This document shows, piece after piece, positions 7,657 to 16,413 of a stretch of DNA of 64,000 bases. The number at the start of each line of letters is the position of its first letter. Position 1 is the stretch's first letter. Source of the stretch: Streptomyces canus. GTDB taxonomy: Bacteria > Actinomycetota > Actinomycetes > Streptomycetales > Streptomycetaceae. A program made the translations under genes and the position numbers. The DNA lies in assembly GCF_030816965.1 (NCBI RefSeq), contig NZ_JAUSYQ010000002.1:4001001-4065000 (forward strand), read 5' to 3'. The notes below the pieces were generated by a model, which saw nothing but the letters and a program-made list of their open reading frames with translations, did no database searches and was not told where the DNA came from.

Positions 7657-8949
7657 ATGTTGACGGCACGACGGCGTGTGGTGGCGGCGGCGGTGGTCCT
7701 GACCGGATCGCTGCTGGTGGCCTCCTGCGGGGACTCGGACAGCGGGTCCTCCGACGGCAAGACACTCAGGCTCTGGCACTACGAGGGTCCGACCAGCGCG
7801 ATGGGCATCGCCTGGAAGGAGGCGATCAAGGAGTTCGAGACCAAACACCCCGGCGTCAAGGTGGAGTTCGAGGAGAAGAGCTTCGACCAGATCCAGAAGA
7901 CCGCCCCGATGGTCCTCAACTCCTCGGACGCGCCCGACCTCATGGAGTACAACAAGGGCAACGCGACGGCGGGCCTGCTCTCGAAGCAAGGCCTGCTCAC
8001 CGACCTCACGGAAGAGGCGACCAAGCGCGGCTGGGACAAGAAGCTCAGCCCGAGCGTGCGCACGACGAGCCTCTACGACACCAACGGCGTGATGGGCTCC
8101 GGCAAGTGGTACGGCGTCCCCAACTACGCCGAGTACACGCTGGTCTACTACAACAAGGACCTCTTCAAGAAGTACGGCGTCGCCGAGCCGAAGACGTTCG
8201 CCGAACTGACCGCCGCCATGGACACGTTCGTGGCCAAGGGAGTCACCCCGCTCGCCAACGGCGGCGCCGCCTACCCCGCCCAGCAGTACCTCTACCAACT
8301 CGCGCTGTCGAAGGCCGACCGCTCGTGGGTCGACGCCTACCAGCTCTACAAGGGCAAGACGGACTTCCACGACGCGGCCTGGACCTACGGCGCCGAGACC
8401 TTCGCCGACTGGGTGAAGAAGGGCTACTTCAGCAAGTCCTCCAGCGGCCAGAACGAAGAGGCCGCCGGTGTCTCCTTCACCTCCGGCAAGGCGCCGATCC
8501 TGTTCTCCGGCAGCTGGTGGTACGGCCGCTTCAAGACGGACAACAAGTTCGACTGGGGCACCTTCCGGTGGCCCGACTCGAAGCTCACCCTCGGCTCCGG
8601 CGGCAACCTCTGGGTCGTACCGAAGGGTTCGAAGAACAAGGACCTCGCCTACGACTTCATCGACATCACCATGTCGAAGAAGATCCAGAACCTGCTCGGC
8701 AACTCCGGCGGCGTCCCGGTCGCGGCCGACGCCTCCGCCATCACCGACCCCCAGTCGAAGACCCTGATCGACGACTTCAACACCCTCTCCAAGAACGACG
8801 GCCTGGCCTTCTACCCCGACTGGCCGGTCCCCGGCTTCTACGACGTCCTCGTCTCCGGGACCCAGAAGCTGATCACGGGCAGTGAGAAGCCCGACGACTA
8901 CCTCAGCGATCTCCAGGAGGCCTACGACAAGGGCGCGCCGAAGCAATGA
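7657..8949 (+). CDS. Sugar ABC transporter substrate-binding lipoprotein
   Basis: This 430-residue secreted solute-binding protein belongs to the family-1 extracellular binding proteins (carbohydrate uptake, CUT1). The N-terminus is a lipoprotein signal peptide with the lipobox LVASC at about residues 20-24, so the mature protein would be tethered by its Cys to the outer membrane face. The body shows features common in this family: LWHYEGP, FEEKSFDQIQKTAPMVL, GVPNYAEYTLVYYNKDLF and GSWWYGRF. It leads an operon with two permeases, a GH31 glycosidase and a LacI regulator. Its ligand is therefore probably an alpha-xylosylated or related oligosaccharide. The last four bases overlap the first permease start (ATGA). 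Confidence 0.92.
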   Translation: MLTARRRVVAAAVVLTGSLLVASCGDSDSGSSDGKTLRLWHYEGPTSAMGIAWKEAIKEFETKHPGVKVEFEEKSFDQIQKTAPMVLNSSDAPDLMEYNKGNATAGLLSKQGLLTDLTEEATKRGWDKKLSPSVRTTSLYDTNGVMGSGKWYGVPNYAEYTLVYYNKDLFKKYGVAEPKTFAELTAAMDTFVAKGVTPLANGGAAYPAQQYLYQLALSKADRSWVDAYQLYKGKTDFHDAAWTYGAETFADWVKKGYFSKSSSGQNEEAAGVSFTSGKAPILFSGSWWYGRFKTDNKFDWGTFRWPDSKLTLGSGGNLWVVPKGSKNKDLAYDFIDITMSKKIQNLLGNSGGVPVAADASAITDPQSKTLIDDFNTLSKNDGLAFYPDWPVPGFYDVLVSGTQKLITGSEKPDDYLSDLQEAYDKGAPKQ

Positions 8950-9890
8950 CGGTGACCGTCGAACGGAACGCGCGGGCGGTCGGCAAGAGCAACGCCCAAA
9001 AGCCCCCGCGCGGCCCCCGCGACTCCTACGCCCTCTTCCTCCTCCCCGGCGCCCTCGCCTTCCTCGCGGTCATCGTCCTGCCGTTCGTGATGAACACGTA
9101 CGTGAGCTTCACGGACTGGCAGGGCGTGGGCTCCCCCGAGTGGTCGGGACTCGCCAACTACCGGGAGCTGATGGACGATTCCGAGTTCTGGGCGTCCTTC
9201 CGGCACAGCCTGTTCATGGTCGTGGCGATGGCGGCGATCCCCACGGCCCTCGGACTGGTCCTCGCCGCAGCCCTGTTCGACTACGTCGGCAAGCACTTCG
9301 GATCCAGAACAGCCGCCGTTCTCCGCGCCTGCTTCTACCTCCCACAGGTGCTGCCGATCGCGGTCGCCGGCATCGTCTGGAGCTGGATCCTCGCCCCGGA
9401 CGACGGCTCGCTCAACGCGCTCCTGAAGGCGATCGGCCTCGGCTCCTGGCAGCAGGACTGGCTGGGCGACCCCGACCTCGCGCTCTACAGTGTCATGGGC
9501 GTCATGATCTGGGTCCAACTGGGCTTCCCCCTGGTCATCTTCATGGCCGGCCTGCAACGCGTCGACCCCCAGCTGTACGAGGCGGCCGAACTGGACGGCG
9601 CCGGCTGGTGGCGCCGCTTCTGGCACATCACGCTGCCCCAGATCCGGCCGGAGATCTACGTCGTCCTCACCTGGTGCTCGATCGCGGCGCTCAAGGTGTT
9701 CGGCGCGGTGTACGTGCTCACGAAGGGCGGGCCCGGCGGCGCCACCGACGTGCCCTCCTACTTCTCCTTCACCACGTTCTTCGAGAAGACGCAGGTCGGC
9801 TACGGCGCCGCGATCTCCACCGTGCTGACGGTGCTCATCCTCGCGCTCTCCCTGATCGGTCTGAGGCTCCAGGAGAGGACCGACCCATGA
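8946..9890 (+). CDS. Sugar ABC transporter permease (MalF type)
   Basis: This 314-residue inner-membrane subunit has six predicted helices. The cytoplasmic EAA loop reads YEAAELDGAGWWRRFWHITLPQI (about residues 216-238), where the ABC ATPase docks. It starts at an ATGA overlap with the binding protein and ends in an ATGA overlap with the second permease, so the three import genes are translationally coupled. It has no large extracytoplasmic loop, unlike the permease at 31777. Confidence 0.92.
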   Translation: MTVTVERNARAVGKSNAQKPPRGPRDSYALFLLPGALAFLAVIVLPFVMNTYVSFTDWQGVGSPEWSGLANYRELMDDSEFWASFRHSLFMVVAMAAIPTALGLVLAAALFDYVGKHFGSRTAAVLRACFYLPQVLPIAVAGIVWSWILAPDDGSLNALLKAIGLGSWQQDWLGDPDLALYSVMGVMIWVQLGFPLVIFMAGLQRVDPQLYEAAELDGAGWWRRFWHITLPQIRPEIYVVLTWCSIAALKVFGAVYVLTKGGPGGATDVPSYFSFTTFFEKTQVGYGAAISTVLTVLILALSLIGLRLQERTDP

Positions 9891-10711
9891 CCACCGCCCT
9901 GCGCCGCTACCCGGTCCTGATCGCTCTGTGCGTCGCGGCCCTGTTCATGATCGTGCCGTTCCTGATCGTCACGGTCAACGCCTTCAAGTCCCCCACGGAG
10001 TACGCCCAGAACGGCCCCCTCAGCCTTCCCGACGGCCTGTACACGACCGGCATCAAGGACTTCTGGGAACGCGTCGACTTCGGGCAGAAGCTGGTCAACT
10101 CGGTCCTGATCAGCGGCTCGGTGGCGGTACTGGCCGTGATCCTGTCCGTCCTGAACGCCTACGCGATCGGCATCGGCCGCATCAAGGGCCGGACCTGGGT
10201 CCTCGCCTTCTTCGTCCTCGCGAACATGCTGCCGCAGGAGGCGCTGGTCTACCCGGTCTACTACCTGAGCAAGGAAGTCGGCCTCTACGACACGAGACTG
10301 AGCGTGATCATCGTGTTCACGGTGATCCAGGCGGCCTTCGGCACGTATCTGCTCTCCGCGGTCCTCGGCCAGTTCCCCCGCGAGATCCTGGAGGCGGCCC
10401 GGATCGACGGCGCGAACAGGTGGCAGGTCCTGTGGCGGATCGTCGTCCCCGTCAGCCGTCCCACGCTCGGTGTACTGCTGGTCTTCTTCTTCATCTGGAC
10501 CTGGAACGAGTTCCTGCTCCCCCTGGTCATGCTGATCTCCAACGACAACCAGACGGTGTCGGTGGCCCTCGGCGTCCTCCAGGGCCAGCGCCTGATGGAC
10601 GCCACGATGACCAACGCGGCCGCCCTGCTCGGCGTTCTGCCCGCGATCGTGTTCTTCCTCGTCTTCCAGCGAACCCTCACCCGCGGTATCGCCGTGGGTG
10701 CCGTGAAGTAA
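9887..10711 (+). CDS. Sugar ABC transporter permease (MalG type)
   Basis: This 274-residue permease starts at ATG 9887, overlapping the preceding stop. It has six hydrophobic segments, an EAA motif ILEAARIDGANRWQVLWRIV, and the usual MalG-like ending RTLTRGIAVGAVK. Frames that open further upstream are shadows of the other permease. No ATP-binding subunit follows, so the pair must use an ATPase from elsewhere. In Streptomyces the shared MsiK is the usual partner. Confidence 0.92.
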   Translation: MTTALRRYPVLIALCVAALFMIVPFLIVTVNAFKSPTEYAQNGPLSLPDGLYTTGIKDFWERVDFGQKLVNSVLISGSVAVLAVILSVLNAYAIGIGRIKGRTWVLAFFVLANMLPQEALVYPVYYLSKEVGLYDTRLSVIIVFTVIQAAFGTYLLSAVLGQFPREILEAARIDGANRWQVLWRIVVPVSRPTLGVLLVFFFIWTWNEFLLPLVMLISNDNQTVSVALGVLQGQRLMDATMTNAAALLGVLPAIVFFLVFQRTLTRGIAVGAVK

Positions 10712-10724
10712 GGACCCCCCACAG

Positions 10725-12974
10725 ATGAAGTTCACCGACGGCTACTGGCTGCTGCGCGAGGGCGTCACCGCGGCGCATCCGGCCCAGGTCCACGAGGTCT
10801 CCGCATCGGACGGCCGGCTGGACATCCTCGCGCCGACCCAGCCCATCCGCCGCCGCGGCGACCTGCTGAAGGGACCGGTCGTGACGATCAGCGCCCACGC
10901 CCCGATACCCGACGTCATCGGCGTCACCTTCACCCACTTCGAGGGCGAGCAGCCGCAGGGGCCCCAATTCGAGGTCCGCACAGAGGACTTCAGGCCTCAC
11001 ACGGAGTACGACGAGGAGCACGCCACCCTCACCTCCGGCGCGCTGTCGGTCCGGGTGGCCCGCACGGACACCTGGCAGGTCGACTTCCTCGCGGACGGAC
11101 GGCTGCTGACCGGCAGCGGCCCCAAGGGCATGGGCATCATGCGGGACGCGTCGGGCGCCCACTACCTGCGCGAGCAGCTGGGGCTCGGCGTGGGCACCTC
11201 GGTGTACGGCCTCGGCGAACGGTTCGGGCCGCTGGTGAAGAACGGCCAGGTCGTCGACATCTGGAACGCCGACGGCGGCACGGCCACCGAACAGGCCTAC
11301 AAGAACGTCCCGTTCTACCTCACGGACGCGGGCTACGGCGTCTTCGTCGACCACCCGGGCAAGGTCTCCTTCGAGGTGGGCTCGGAAGCGGTCTCGCGGG
11401 TGCAGTTCAGCGCCGAGACGCAGGAGTTGACGTACTACGTCATCTACGGCCCGAGTCCGAAGGAGATCATCCGCAAGTACACGGCCCTCACCGGCCGCCC
11501 GGCCCTCCCGCCCGCCTGGTCCTTCGGCCTGTGGCTGTCGACGTCCTTCACGACGTCGTACGACGAGGAGACCGTGACGTCCTTCATCGAGGGCATGCGG
11601 GAGCGCGAACTCCCCCTCTCGGTCTTCCACTTCGACTGTTTCTGGATGCGCGAGTTCAACTGGTGCGACTTCCAGTGGGACCCGCGGGTCTTCCCCGACC
11701 CGGAGGGCATGCTCGCGCGACTGCACGCCCGGGGTCTGAGGGTCTCCGCATGGATCAATCCGTACATCGCCCAGAGATCGCCCCTGTTCGCGGAGGGCAA
11801 GGCGCTCGGCCATCTCCTGAAGCGCCCCGACGGCAGCGTGTGGCAGTGGGACCTGTGGCAGCCCGGCATGGCCCTGGTCGACTTCACCAGCCCGGCAGCC
11901 CGCGACTGGTACGCGTCCAAGCTGGAGGCACTCCTCGCGCAGGGCGTCGACTGCTTCAAGACCGACTTCGGCGAGCGGGTACCCCTGGACGTGGAGTGGT
12001 CCGACGGCTCCGACCCGGAGCGGATGCACAACTACTACACCTACCTCTACAACCGGACCGTCTTCGACGTGCTGCGCAAGCACCGCGGCGAGGAGGAGGC
12101 GGTGGTCTTCGCGCGCTCGGCGACCGCGGGCAGCCAGCAGTTCCCGGTGCACTGGGGCGGCGACTGCGAGGCGACCTACGAGTCGATGGCCGAGTCGCTG
12201 CGCGGGGGGCTGTCGTTGGGCCTGTCCGGCTTCGGCTTCTGGAGCCACGACATCGGCGGCTTCGAGGGCACCCCGACACCGGCGCTGTTCAAGCGTTGGC
12301 TGGCCTTCGGACTTCTCTCCTCCCACAGCCGCCTGCACGGCAGCTCCTCCTACCGCGTGCCGTGGCTGTTCGACGAGGAATCCGTGGACGTCCTACGGCA
12401 CTTCACCCACCTCAAGCTGAAGCTCATGCCGTACCTCTACGAGGCCGCGCGCACCGCCCACGCCGAGGGTGTCCCGGTGATGCGGGCGATGGTCCTGGAG
12501 TTCCCGGACGATCCCGGGTGCGCGCATCTGGAACGGCAGTACATGCTCGGCCCCGACCTGATGGTGGCGCCGGTGTTCAACGACGAGGGCGAGGTCTCCT
12601 ACTACGTCCCCGAAGGCACGTGGACCCACTTCGTGACCGGCGAGACGGTGACCGGGCCGCGCTGGGTACGCGAGAAGCACGACTTCTTGAGCGTGCCGCT
12701 GCTGGTCAGGCCGGGCGCGGTGCTCCCGGTGGGGGCGGTGGACGACCGACCCGACTACGCCCACGCCGACGGGGTGACCCTGCGGGCGTACGGCCTCGGG
12801 CGGGGCGAGCAGGTCACGGTGCGGGTCGGCGAGGTCGCCTTCACCGTCGTACGCGAAGGCGACACGCTGCGGGCGTCCTGCGGTGACCCGTCGGCGCCCT
12901 GGGGACTGGCCGCGGGCGGGCACGCGGCGCGGGCGCGGGCCGGGACCGGCTTCCTCTCCCTGGAGCTGGGCTGA
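10725..12974 (+). CDS. GH31 alpha-xylosidase (YicI-like)
   Basis: This is a 749-residue cytoplasmic glycoside hydrolase of family 31. An N-terminal beta-sandwich (about 1-260) precedes the (beta/alpha)8 barrel (about 270-600). The nucleophile Asp lies in KTDFGE (residue 414). The acid/base Asp lies in HWGGD (residue 480), followed by the conserved SMAESLRGGLS and FWSHDIGGFEG. Sequence and length are closest to E. coli YicI (772 aa), which releases xylose from isoprimeverose and xyloglucan fragments. There is no signal peptide, which fits hydrolysis after import by the upstream transporter. The start is 13 bases after the permease stop. The alpha-xylosidase rather than alpha-glucosidase specificity is inferred from YicI-like motifs. 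Confidence 0.9.
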   Translation: MKFTDGYWLLREGVTAAHPAQVHEVSASDGRLDILAPTQPIRRRGDLLKGPVVTISAHAPIPDVIGVTFTHFEGEQPQGPQFEVRTEDFRPHTEYDEEHATLTSGALSVRVARTDTWQVDFLADGRLLTGSGPKGMGIMRDASGAHYLREQLGLGVGTSVYGLGERFGPLVKNGQVVDIWNADGGTATEQAYKNVPFYLTDAGYGVFVDHPGKVSFEVGSEAVSRVQFSAETQELTYYVIYGPSPKEIIRKYTALTGRPALPPAWSFGLWLSTSFTTSYDEETVTSFIEGMRERELPLSVFHFDCFWMREFNWCDFQWDPRVFPDPEGMLARLHARGLRVSAWINPYIAQRSPLFAEGKALGHLLKRPDGSVWQWDLWQPGMALVDFTSPAARDWYASKLEALLAQGVDCFKTDFGERVPLDVEWSDGSDPERMHNYYTYLYNRTVFDVLRKHRGEEEAVVFARSATAGSQQFPVHWGGDCEATYESMAESLRGGLSLGLSGFGFWSHDIGGFEGTPTPALFKRWLAFGLLSSHSRLHGSSSYRVPWLFDEESVDVLRHFTHLKLKLMPYLYEAARTAHAEGVPVMRAMVLEFPDDPGCAHLERQYMLGPDLMVAPVFNDEGEVSYYVPEGTWTHFVTGETVTGPRWVREKHDFLSVPLLVRPGAVLPVGAVDDRPDYAHADGVTLRAYGLGRGEQVTVRVGEVAFTVVREGDTLRASCGDPSAPWGLAAGGHAARARAGTGFLSLELG

Positions 12975-13978
12975 TGGTGAAGATCACCGATGTGGCGCGG
13001 CGGGCCGGGGTCTCCCCCAGCACCGTCTCCTACGCCCTCAGCGGCAAGCGCCCGATCTCCGAGGAAACCCGGCAGCGGGTCGAGGACGCCGTCCGCGAGC
13101 TGGGCTACCGCCCGCACGCGGGCGCCCGTGCCCTGGCCGGCCGACGGTCGAACGTGCTGGCGCTGGTCGTGCCCTTGAGGACCGGGATCCACGTCCCGAC
13201 CGTGATGCAGTTCGCGGTGTCGGTGGTGACGACGGCCCGCCGGTACGACCACGATGTGCTGCTGCTGACCCAGGAGGAGGGCGAGGACGGACTGACGCGG
13301 GTCGCGGACACGGCACTGGTGGACGCACTGATCGTGATGGACGTCCAACTGGACGATCCGCGGCTGCCGTTGCTGCGCACACTGGACCTGCCGTCGGTAC
13401 TGATCGGCTTCCCCGCCTCCTCGGAGGGTTTGACCTGCATCGACCTCGACTTCAAGGCGGCGGGCGAGGCGTGCGTGGAGCATCTGGCGCGGCTGGGCCA
13501 CCGGGTGGTGGCCCTCGTCGGCTCCCCGCCGGAGGTCTACGTCCGGCAGACCGCCTTCGCCCAGAGTGTGGTCCAGGGCTTCACGGCCGCCGCCGACCGC
13601 CGCGGGATGTCGTCGACGGTCCACCCTTGCGAGCCGGGTGCCGCCCGCGCGGTGGCCGAACAACTCCTGCGCGATCAACCCGCGTTGACGGGAGTGGTCG
13701 TCCACAACGAACCCCTGCTGCAACCCTTGGTGGACGCCTTCGAGCAACTGGGCCTACGCGTCCCGGCCGACCTGTCGGTCACCGCGATCTGCCCCGACGA
13801 ACTGGCCGAGTCGGTCCGCGTCCCGATCACCTCGGTGGCGCTGCCGTCGGCGGAGGTGGGCGCGCGAGCGGTCGAACTCCTGATGAAGAAACTGGCCGGG
13901 ACAGCCGTACCGGAGTCGACCCTGCTGCCACCGCGGATGACGGAGCGGGCGAGCACGGGGCAGCGGACGGTTTCCTGA
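12974..13978 (+). CDS. LacI-family repressor of the alpha-xyloside operon
   Basis: This 334-residue protein opens with the LacI helix-turn-helix ITDVARRAGVSPSTVSYALS and the hinge helix (RPHAGARALAGRRS). A sugar-binding periplasmic-like domain follows (about residues 62-325). Its ATG overlaps the GH31 stop as TGATG, so it is the last gene of the operon it probably represses, giving autoregulation. The palindrome at 7559-7574 is the likely operator. Confidence 0.92.
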   Translation: MVKITDVARRAGVSPSTVSYALSGKRPISEETRQRVEDAVRELGYRPHAGARALAGRRSNVLALVVPLRTGIHVPTVMQFAVSVVTTARRYDHDVLLLTQEEGEDGLTRVADTALVDALIVMDVQLDDPRLPLLRTLDLPSVLIGFPASSEGLTCIDLDFKAAGEACVEHLARLGHRVVALVGSPPEVYVRQTAFAQSVVQGFTAAADRRGMSSTVHPCEPGAARAVAEQLLRDQPALTGVVVHNEPLLQPLVDAFEQLGLRVPADLSVTAICPDELAESVRVPITSVALPSAEVGARAVELLMKKLAGTAVPESTLLPPRMTERASTGQRTVS

Positions 13979-14009
13979 CCCGTCGGCAGAGGACGGGCCT
14001 CCCATGGCC

Positions 14010-14699
14010 CTAGGCAAGTCCGCCATAGGTGACGGTCCTGGCCGGGCCTGCTTCACAGGCCACGCGCTCGGCCAGGTCACGGCCCCGCAGATCCAGTTCC
14101 CTGCGCCTCGTGTCGTCCTTCGCGTCGTCCCGGTCGTTCAGGTACTGCTCCATGCCGGCGTCGAAGTCGGCCGCCCACCTGTACAGGTCCGTGACCAGCT
14201 CGTCGGACAGGTCCAGCCCGGCAGCGGGGTCGTCCGGAGCGAAGTCCCCGAATCCCTCCGCGCGGAGCGGGTGCCACTTGTACTCACCCTCGACGGTGAT
14301 GCGAAGCGGATACGGAGGCGTGTCGTGCTCGTCGAGGGACCAGTGCAGTCGCCTGCACCCCCAGCAGACGAACTTGTCGGTGGCGTACGCGTCGTCCCGG
14401 TACCGCACCACCCACTGCGGTCCGAGGTACCGGGCCAGCGCCTGGGCGATCTCCAGCCCCTGCCTCGCATGCTCGCGCAGGTTCTGACGGGACGCCGGCC
14501 CTCCCCCGGGGCGGGCCCGGGACCACGAGGTCAGCTGCTCGGCCAGGGACTCGGGCAGCCCGAGCCAGGGGTCGTCGGGCGACACGGAGCGGGTGAATGA
14601 GGAGAGGTCGTCGGCGCCTTCCTCGCCCGCGAGATACAGCGGTGAGTCGTCGCCCCGCGCACGGACGAGCAGTTGGCGTGGTGTGCGCATCGAGGTCAT
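14010..14699 (-). CDS. Hypothetical protein, Trp-rich, no family recognised
   Basis: This 229-residue soluble protein has no membrane helix or signal peptide. It has a CWGC pair (residues about 111-114) that could bind metal, several conserved-looking Trp residues, and a strongly charged C-terminus (QYLNDRDDAKDDTRRRELDLRGRDLAERV). The middle (ALARYLGPQWVVRYRD, RLHWSLDEHDTPPYPLRITVEGEYKWHPL) looks like a folded domain. It is convergent with the LacI gene and divergent from the F420-type protein. I do not recognise it and assign no function. Confidence 0.75.
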   Translation of the reverse strand: MTSMRTPRQLLVRARGDDSPLYLAGEEGADDLSSFTRSVSPDDPWLGLPESLAEQLTSWSRARPGGGPASRQNLREHARQGLEIAQALARYLGPQWVVRYRDDAYATDKFVCWGCRRLHWSLDEHDTPPYPLRITVEGEYKWHPLRAEGFGDFAPDDPAAGLDLSDELVTDLYRWAADFDAGMEQYLNDRDDAKDDTRRRELDLRGRDLAERVACEAGPARTVTYGGLA

Positions 14700-14757
14700 G
14701 CGGGGTTCGCTTCCACGATGGTTACCAGAATCTCGGGGTCACCCTATCGTGGGAAGC

Positions 14758-15165
14758 ATGACCGCCCGCGTCTATCTGAAGCCGCCCTGGATGCAGCGCC
14801 ACATAGCCAACCGGCTGGTCCCGTTGTTCCAGCGGTCGATGATCTCCCGTCTCACCGTCAGAGGCCGCCGCTCCGGTCGCGAGCGCACGGTCCCGGTGGC
14901 CGTCCTGGACCACGAGGGTGAGCGCTACCTCGTCTCCTACCGTGGCCTCAGCGACTGGGCCCTCAACCTGCGTGCCACCCCCGAGGCCCGCCTCGCCGGC
15001 GGCGGCCGCACCGAGACGATCACTGTGGAGGAGGTCCCGGAACCCGACCGTCCACCGCTGCTCGCCGCCTACCGCGAACGCTACGGCGGCATGCCCACGG
15101 TCTCCGGCGTCCTCGACGCCCTGCCGGCGCCCGCGGACCACCCCGTCTTCCGCATCCGCGCATGA
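14758..15165 (+). CDS. Nitroreductase/quinone-reductase-like protein (F420-dependent DDN family)
   Basis: The 135-residue product starts at ATG 14758, placed because the frame upstream overlaps the opposing gene. The small split-barrel fold features are visible: LTVRGRRSGRERTVPVAVLDHEG, YLVSYRGLSDWALNLRATPEARL and EVPEPDRPPLLAAYRERYG. These resemble the deazaflavin (F420)-dependent nitroreductase family of actinobacteria, which reduce quinones or nitro compounds with F420H2. Cofactor use is inferred from the family. It appears to be a single-gene unit, with a hairpin just downstream. Confidence 0.8.
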   Translation: MTARVYLKPPWMQRHIANRLVPLFQRSMISRLTVRGRRSGRERTVPVAVLDHEGERYLVSYRGLSDWALNLRATPEARLAGGGRTETITVEEVPEPDRPPLLAAYRERYGGMPTVSGVLDALPAPADHPVFRIRA

Positions 15166-15168
15166 GAA

Positions 15169-15192
15169 GCCGGTGCCCCTGGCGGCACCGGC
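15169..15192 (+). terminator. Hairpin after the F420-type gene
   Basis: GCCGGTGCC pairs with GGCACCGGC over a 6-base loop, three bases past the stop codon. There is no U-run, as is common for terminators in this GC range. Confidence 0.6.
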
Positions 15193-15215
15193 AGGGTCCC
15201 AGGGGGCACCGTCCG

Positions 15216-15845
15216 TCACGCCACCAGGTGCTGCACCTCCGCCACCACGAACTCGCCGTACCGCAGCGCCGAGCCAACTGCCGCGAGCCGCGCGTAGTGC
15301 TCCGGCGAGAGCGCCGCGCCGGAGGCGGTGCCGATCTGTTGCATCGCCCGCAGCAGCAGGCGGAACGCGAGGTCCGGTGTGCAGCGCCGGACGCACTCGG
15401 TCAGCGCCCGCCCGACCTCGTCCGGCAGGAAGTCCGCCGCTGAGATCTCGGTGAGGACCGTGGCGGCCAGTTCCACGCCGTCCCACTCGGCGGGTACGGC
15501 GGCGACCACACCGGCCCCGGCGTGCCGGGACAGCCAGGTGTCGCACAGGCCGGTGAGCGTCTCCATCCACCGCGTTCCCGAGGTGACATCGGTACGCCCT
15601 CCGGAGAAGAAGGACGGCCCGGTCTCTGTACCGGCCGACCACAGCACCTCGATCGTCGCCGAGGGCAGGCGCAGCAGCAGCGCCGCGTCCCGCCGGACCG
15701 CGTCGACGTTCGCCGGGTCCAGGTCGTCCCAGAGGTGGTAGCCGACCGCCTCGGCGGCCGTGGGCCCGTGATGGGTCCAGTCCGCGTGGAACATGCTCAT
15801 CAGCCAGGTCACACCGAAGTCGGACTCATCGATGCTTCGTACCAT
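15216..15845 (-). CDS. Hypothetical protein, possibly CdiI-like immunity protein
   Basis: This 209-residue soluble acidic protein has N-terminal text MSMFHADWTHHGPTAAEAV and a following short helix. These resemble the start of contact-dependent-inhibition immunity domains (CdiI_2 type, typically with a Phe-x-x-Asp-Trp segment). The rest is Ala/Leu-rich and helical. No toxin gene lies beside it. The gene lies immediately 3' of ssrA on the same strand, separated by a strong hairpin. The immunity idea is tentative; otherwise it is of unknown function. Confidence 0.6.
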   Translation of the reverse strand: MVRSIDESDFGVTWLMSMFHADWTHHGPTAAEAVGYHLWDDLDPANVDAVRRDAALLLRLPSATIEVLWSAGTETGPSFFSGGRTDVTSGTRWMETLTGLCDTWLSRHAGAGVVAAVPAEWDGVELAATVLTEISAADFLPDEVGRALTECVRRCTPDLAFRLLLRAMQQIGTASGAALSPEHYARLAAVGSALRYGEFVVAEVQHLVA

Positions 15846-15865
15846 CCGTCACCTCCAGGACATGA

Positions 15866-15901
15866 CGAAGGCCCCGCTGCCGTGAAGCAGCGGGGCCTTC
15901 G
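15866..15901. terminator. Strong hairpin between ssrA and the downstream gene
   Basis: The 15-base arms CGAAGGCCCCGCTGC and GCAGCGGGGCCTTCG match perfectly around a 6-base loop. It lies about 33 bases past the tmRNA 3' end and fits a terminator of ssrA. Confidence 0.75.
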
Positions 15902-15933
15902 CCCACATGGGGTTGCCTCTCGGAAGAGGCGAG

Positions 15934-16317
15934 TGGAGATGGCGGGAATCGAACCCGCGTCCAACGGTGCAGAATCAGGGCTTCTCCGTGTGCAGTTCGC
16001 TGCGATTTTCTCGGCCCCGGCGATCACGCGAACAAGTCGCCGACGGGCCCAGTCACTGTTTGGTTTCCCATCGAACCCCGTGACCGGGCTCGATGGTTTA
16101 GTCCCCTAGATTATGCCAGGGTCCGGGTCGGGAACATCCCCGGGCTGACACCCGTTGGGGCCTTCACTCACTGCTTATTAGGCAGCGAGGGCGAAGGCGC
16201 GGGAATCGCTCTTGGAATTGGCGATTATTGGTTGCGACATATGGTTAACGAGATCATTGCCGCTTCCTCGACACGCTTCCCCTGCTTCAACAGCCGCTGT
16301 CGAAACCGATCATCCCC
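15934..16317 (-). ncRNA. ssrA: tmRNA (ssrA)
   Basis: This transfer-messenger RNA rescues stalled ribosomes together with SmpB. The 5' end GGGGATG (16317 downward) pairs with the 3' end CATCTCC (to 15935), forming the acceptor stem. The T-arm sequence GGGTTCGATTCCCGCC precedes it, and the conserved 5' D-loop-like GGTTTCGACAGC is present. CCA is not encoded. The tag frame runs from GCC at 16222 to two stops (TAA TAA, 16180-16175) and encodes ANSKSDSRAFALAA, ending in the usual protease tail ALAA. Length is about 384 nt. smpB lies about 100 bases upstream on the same strand. Confidence 0.95.
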
Positions 16318-16330
16318 ATGTTGTTTTTTC

Positions 16331-16346
16331 AATGCTCCGAAGAGGA
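16331..16346 (-). terminator. Hairpin between smpB and ssrA
   Basis: In the minus sense GCTCC and GGAGC form a short stem, followed by an A-rich run (ATTGAAAAAAC). It lies between the smpB stop and the tmRNA 5' end. It may end smpB transcripts or be part of the ssrA leader. Confidence 0.35.
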
Positions 16347-16413
16347 GCGTGCACCCTCGGTGAGGTGCAGGACCCATCGTACGTGACCAACGCACGACGG
16401 TGCCAGCCTATTC

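Noticed and set aside
15934..16027. A tRNA gene suggested by the T-arm sequence at the ssrA 3' end
   Set aside because: No anticodon arm is present. The sequence is the tRNA-like 3' part of tmRNA, confirmed by the tag frame and the 5' partner strand.
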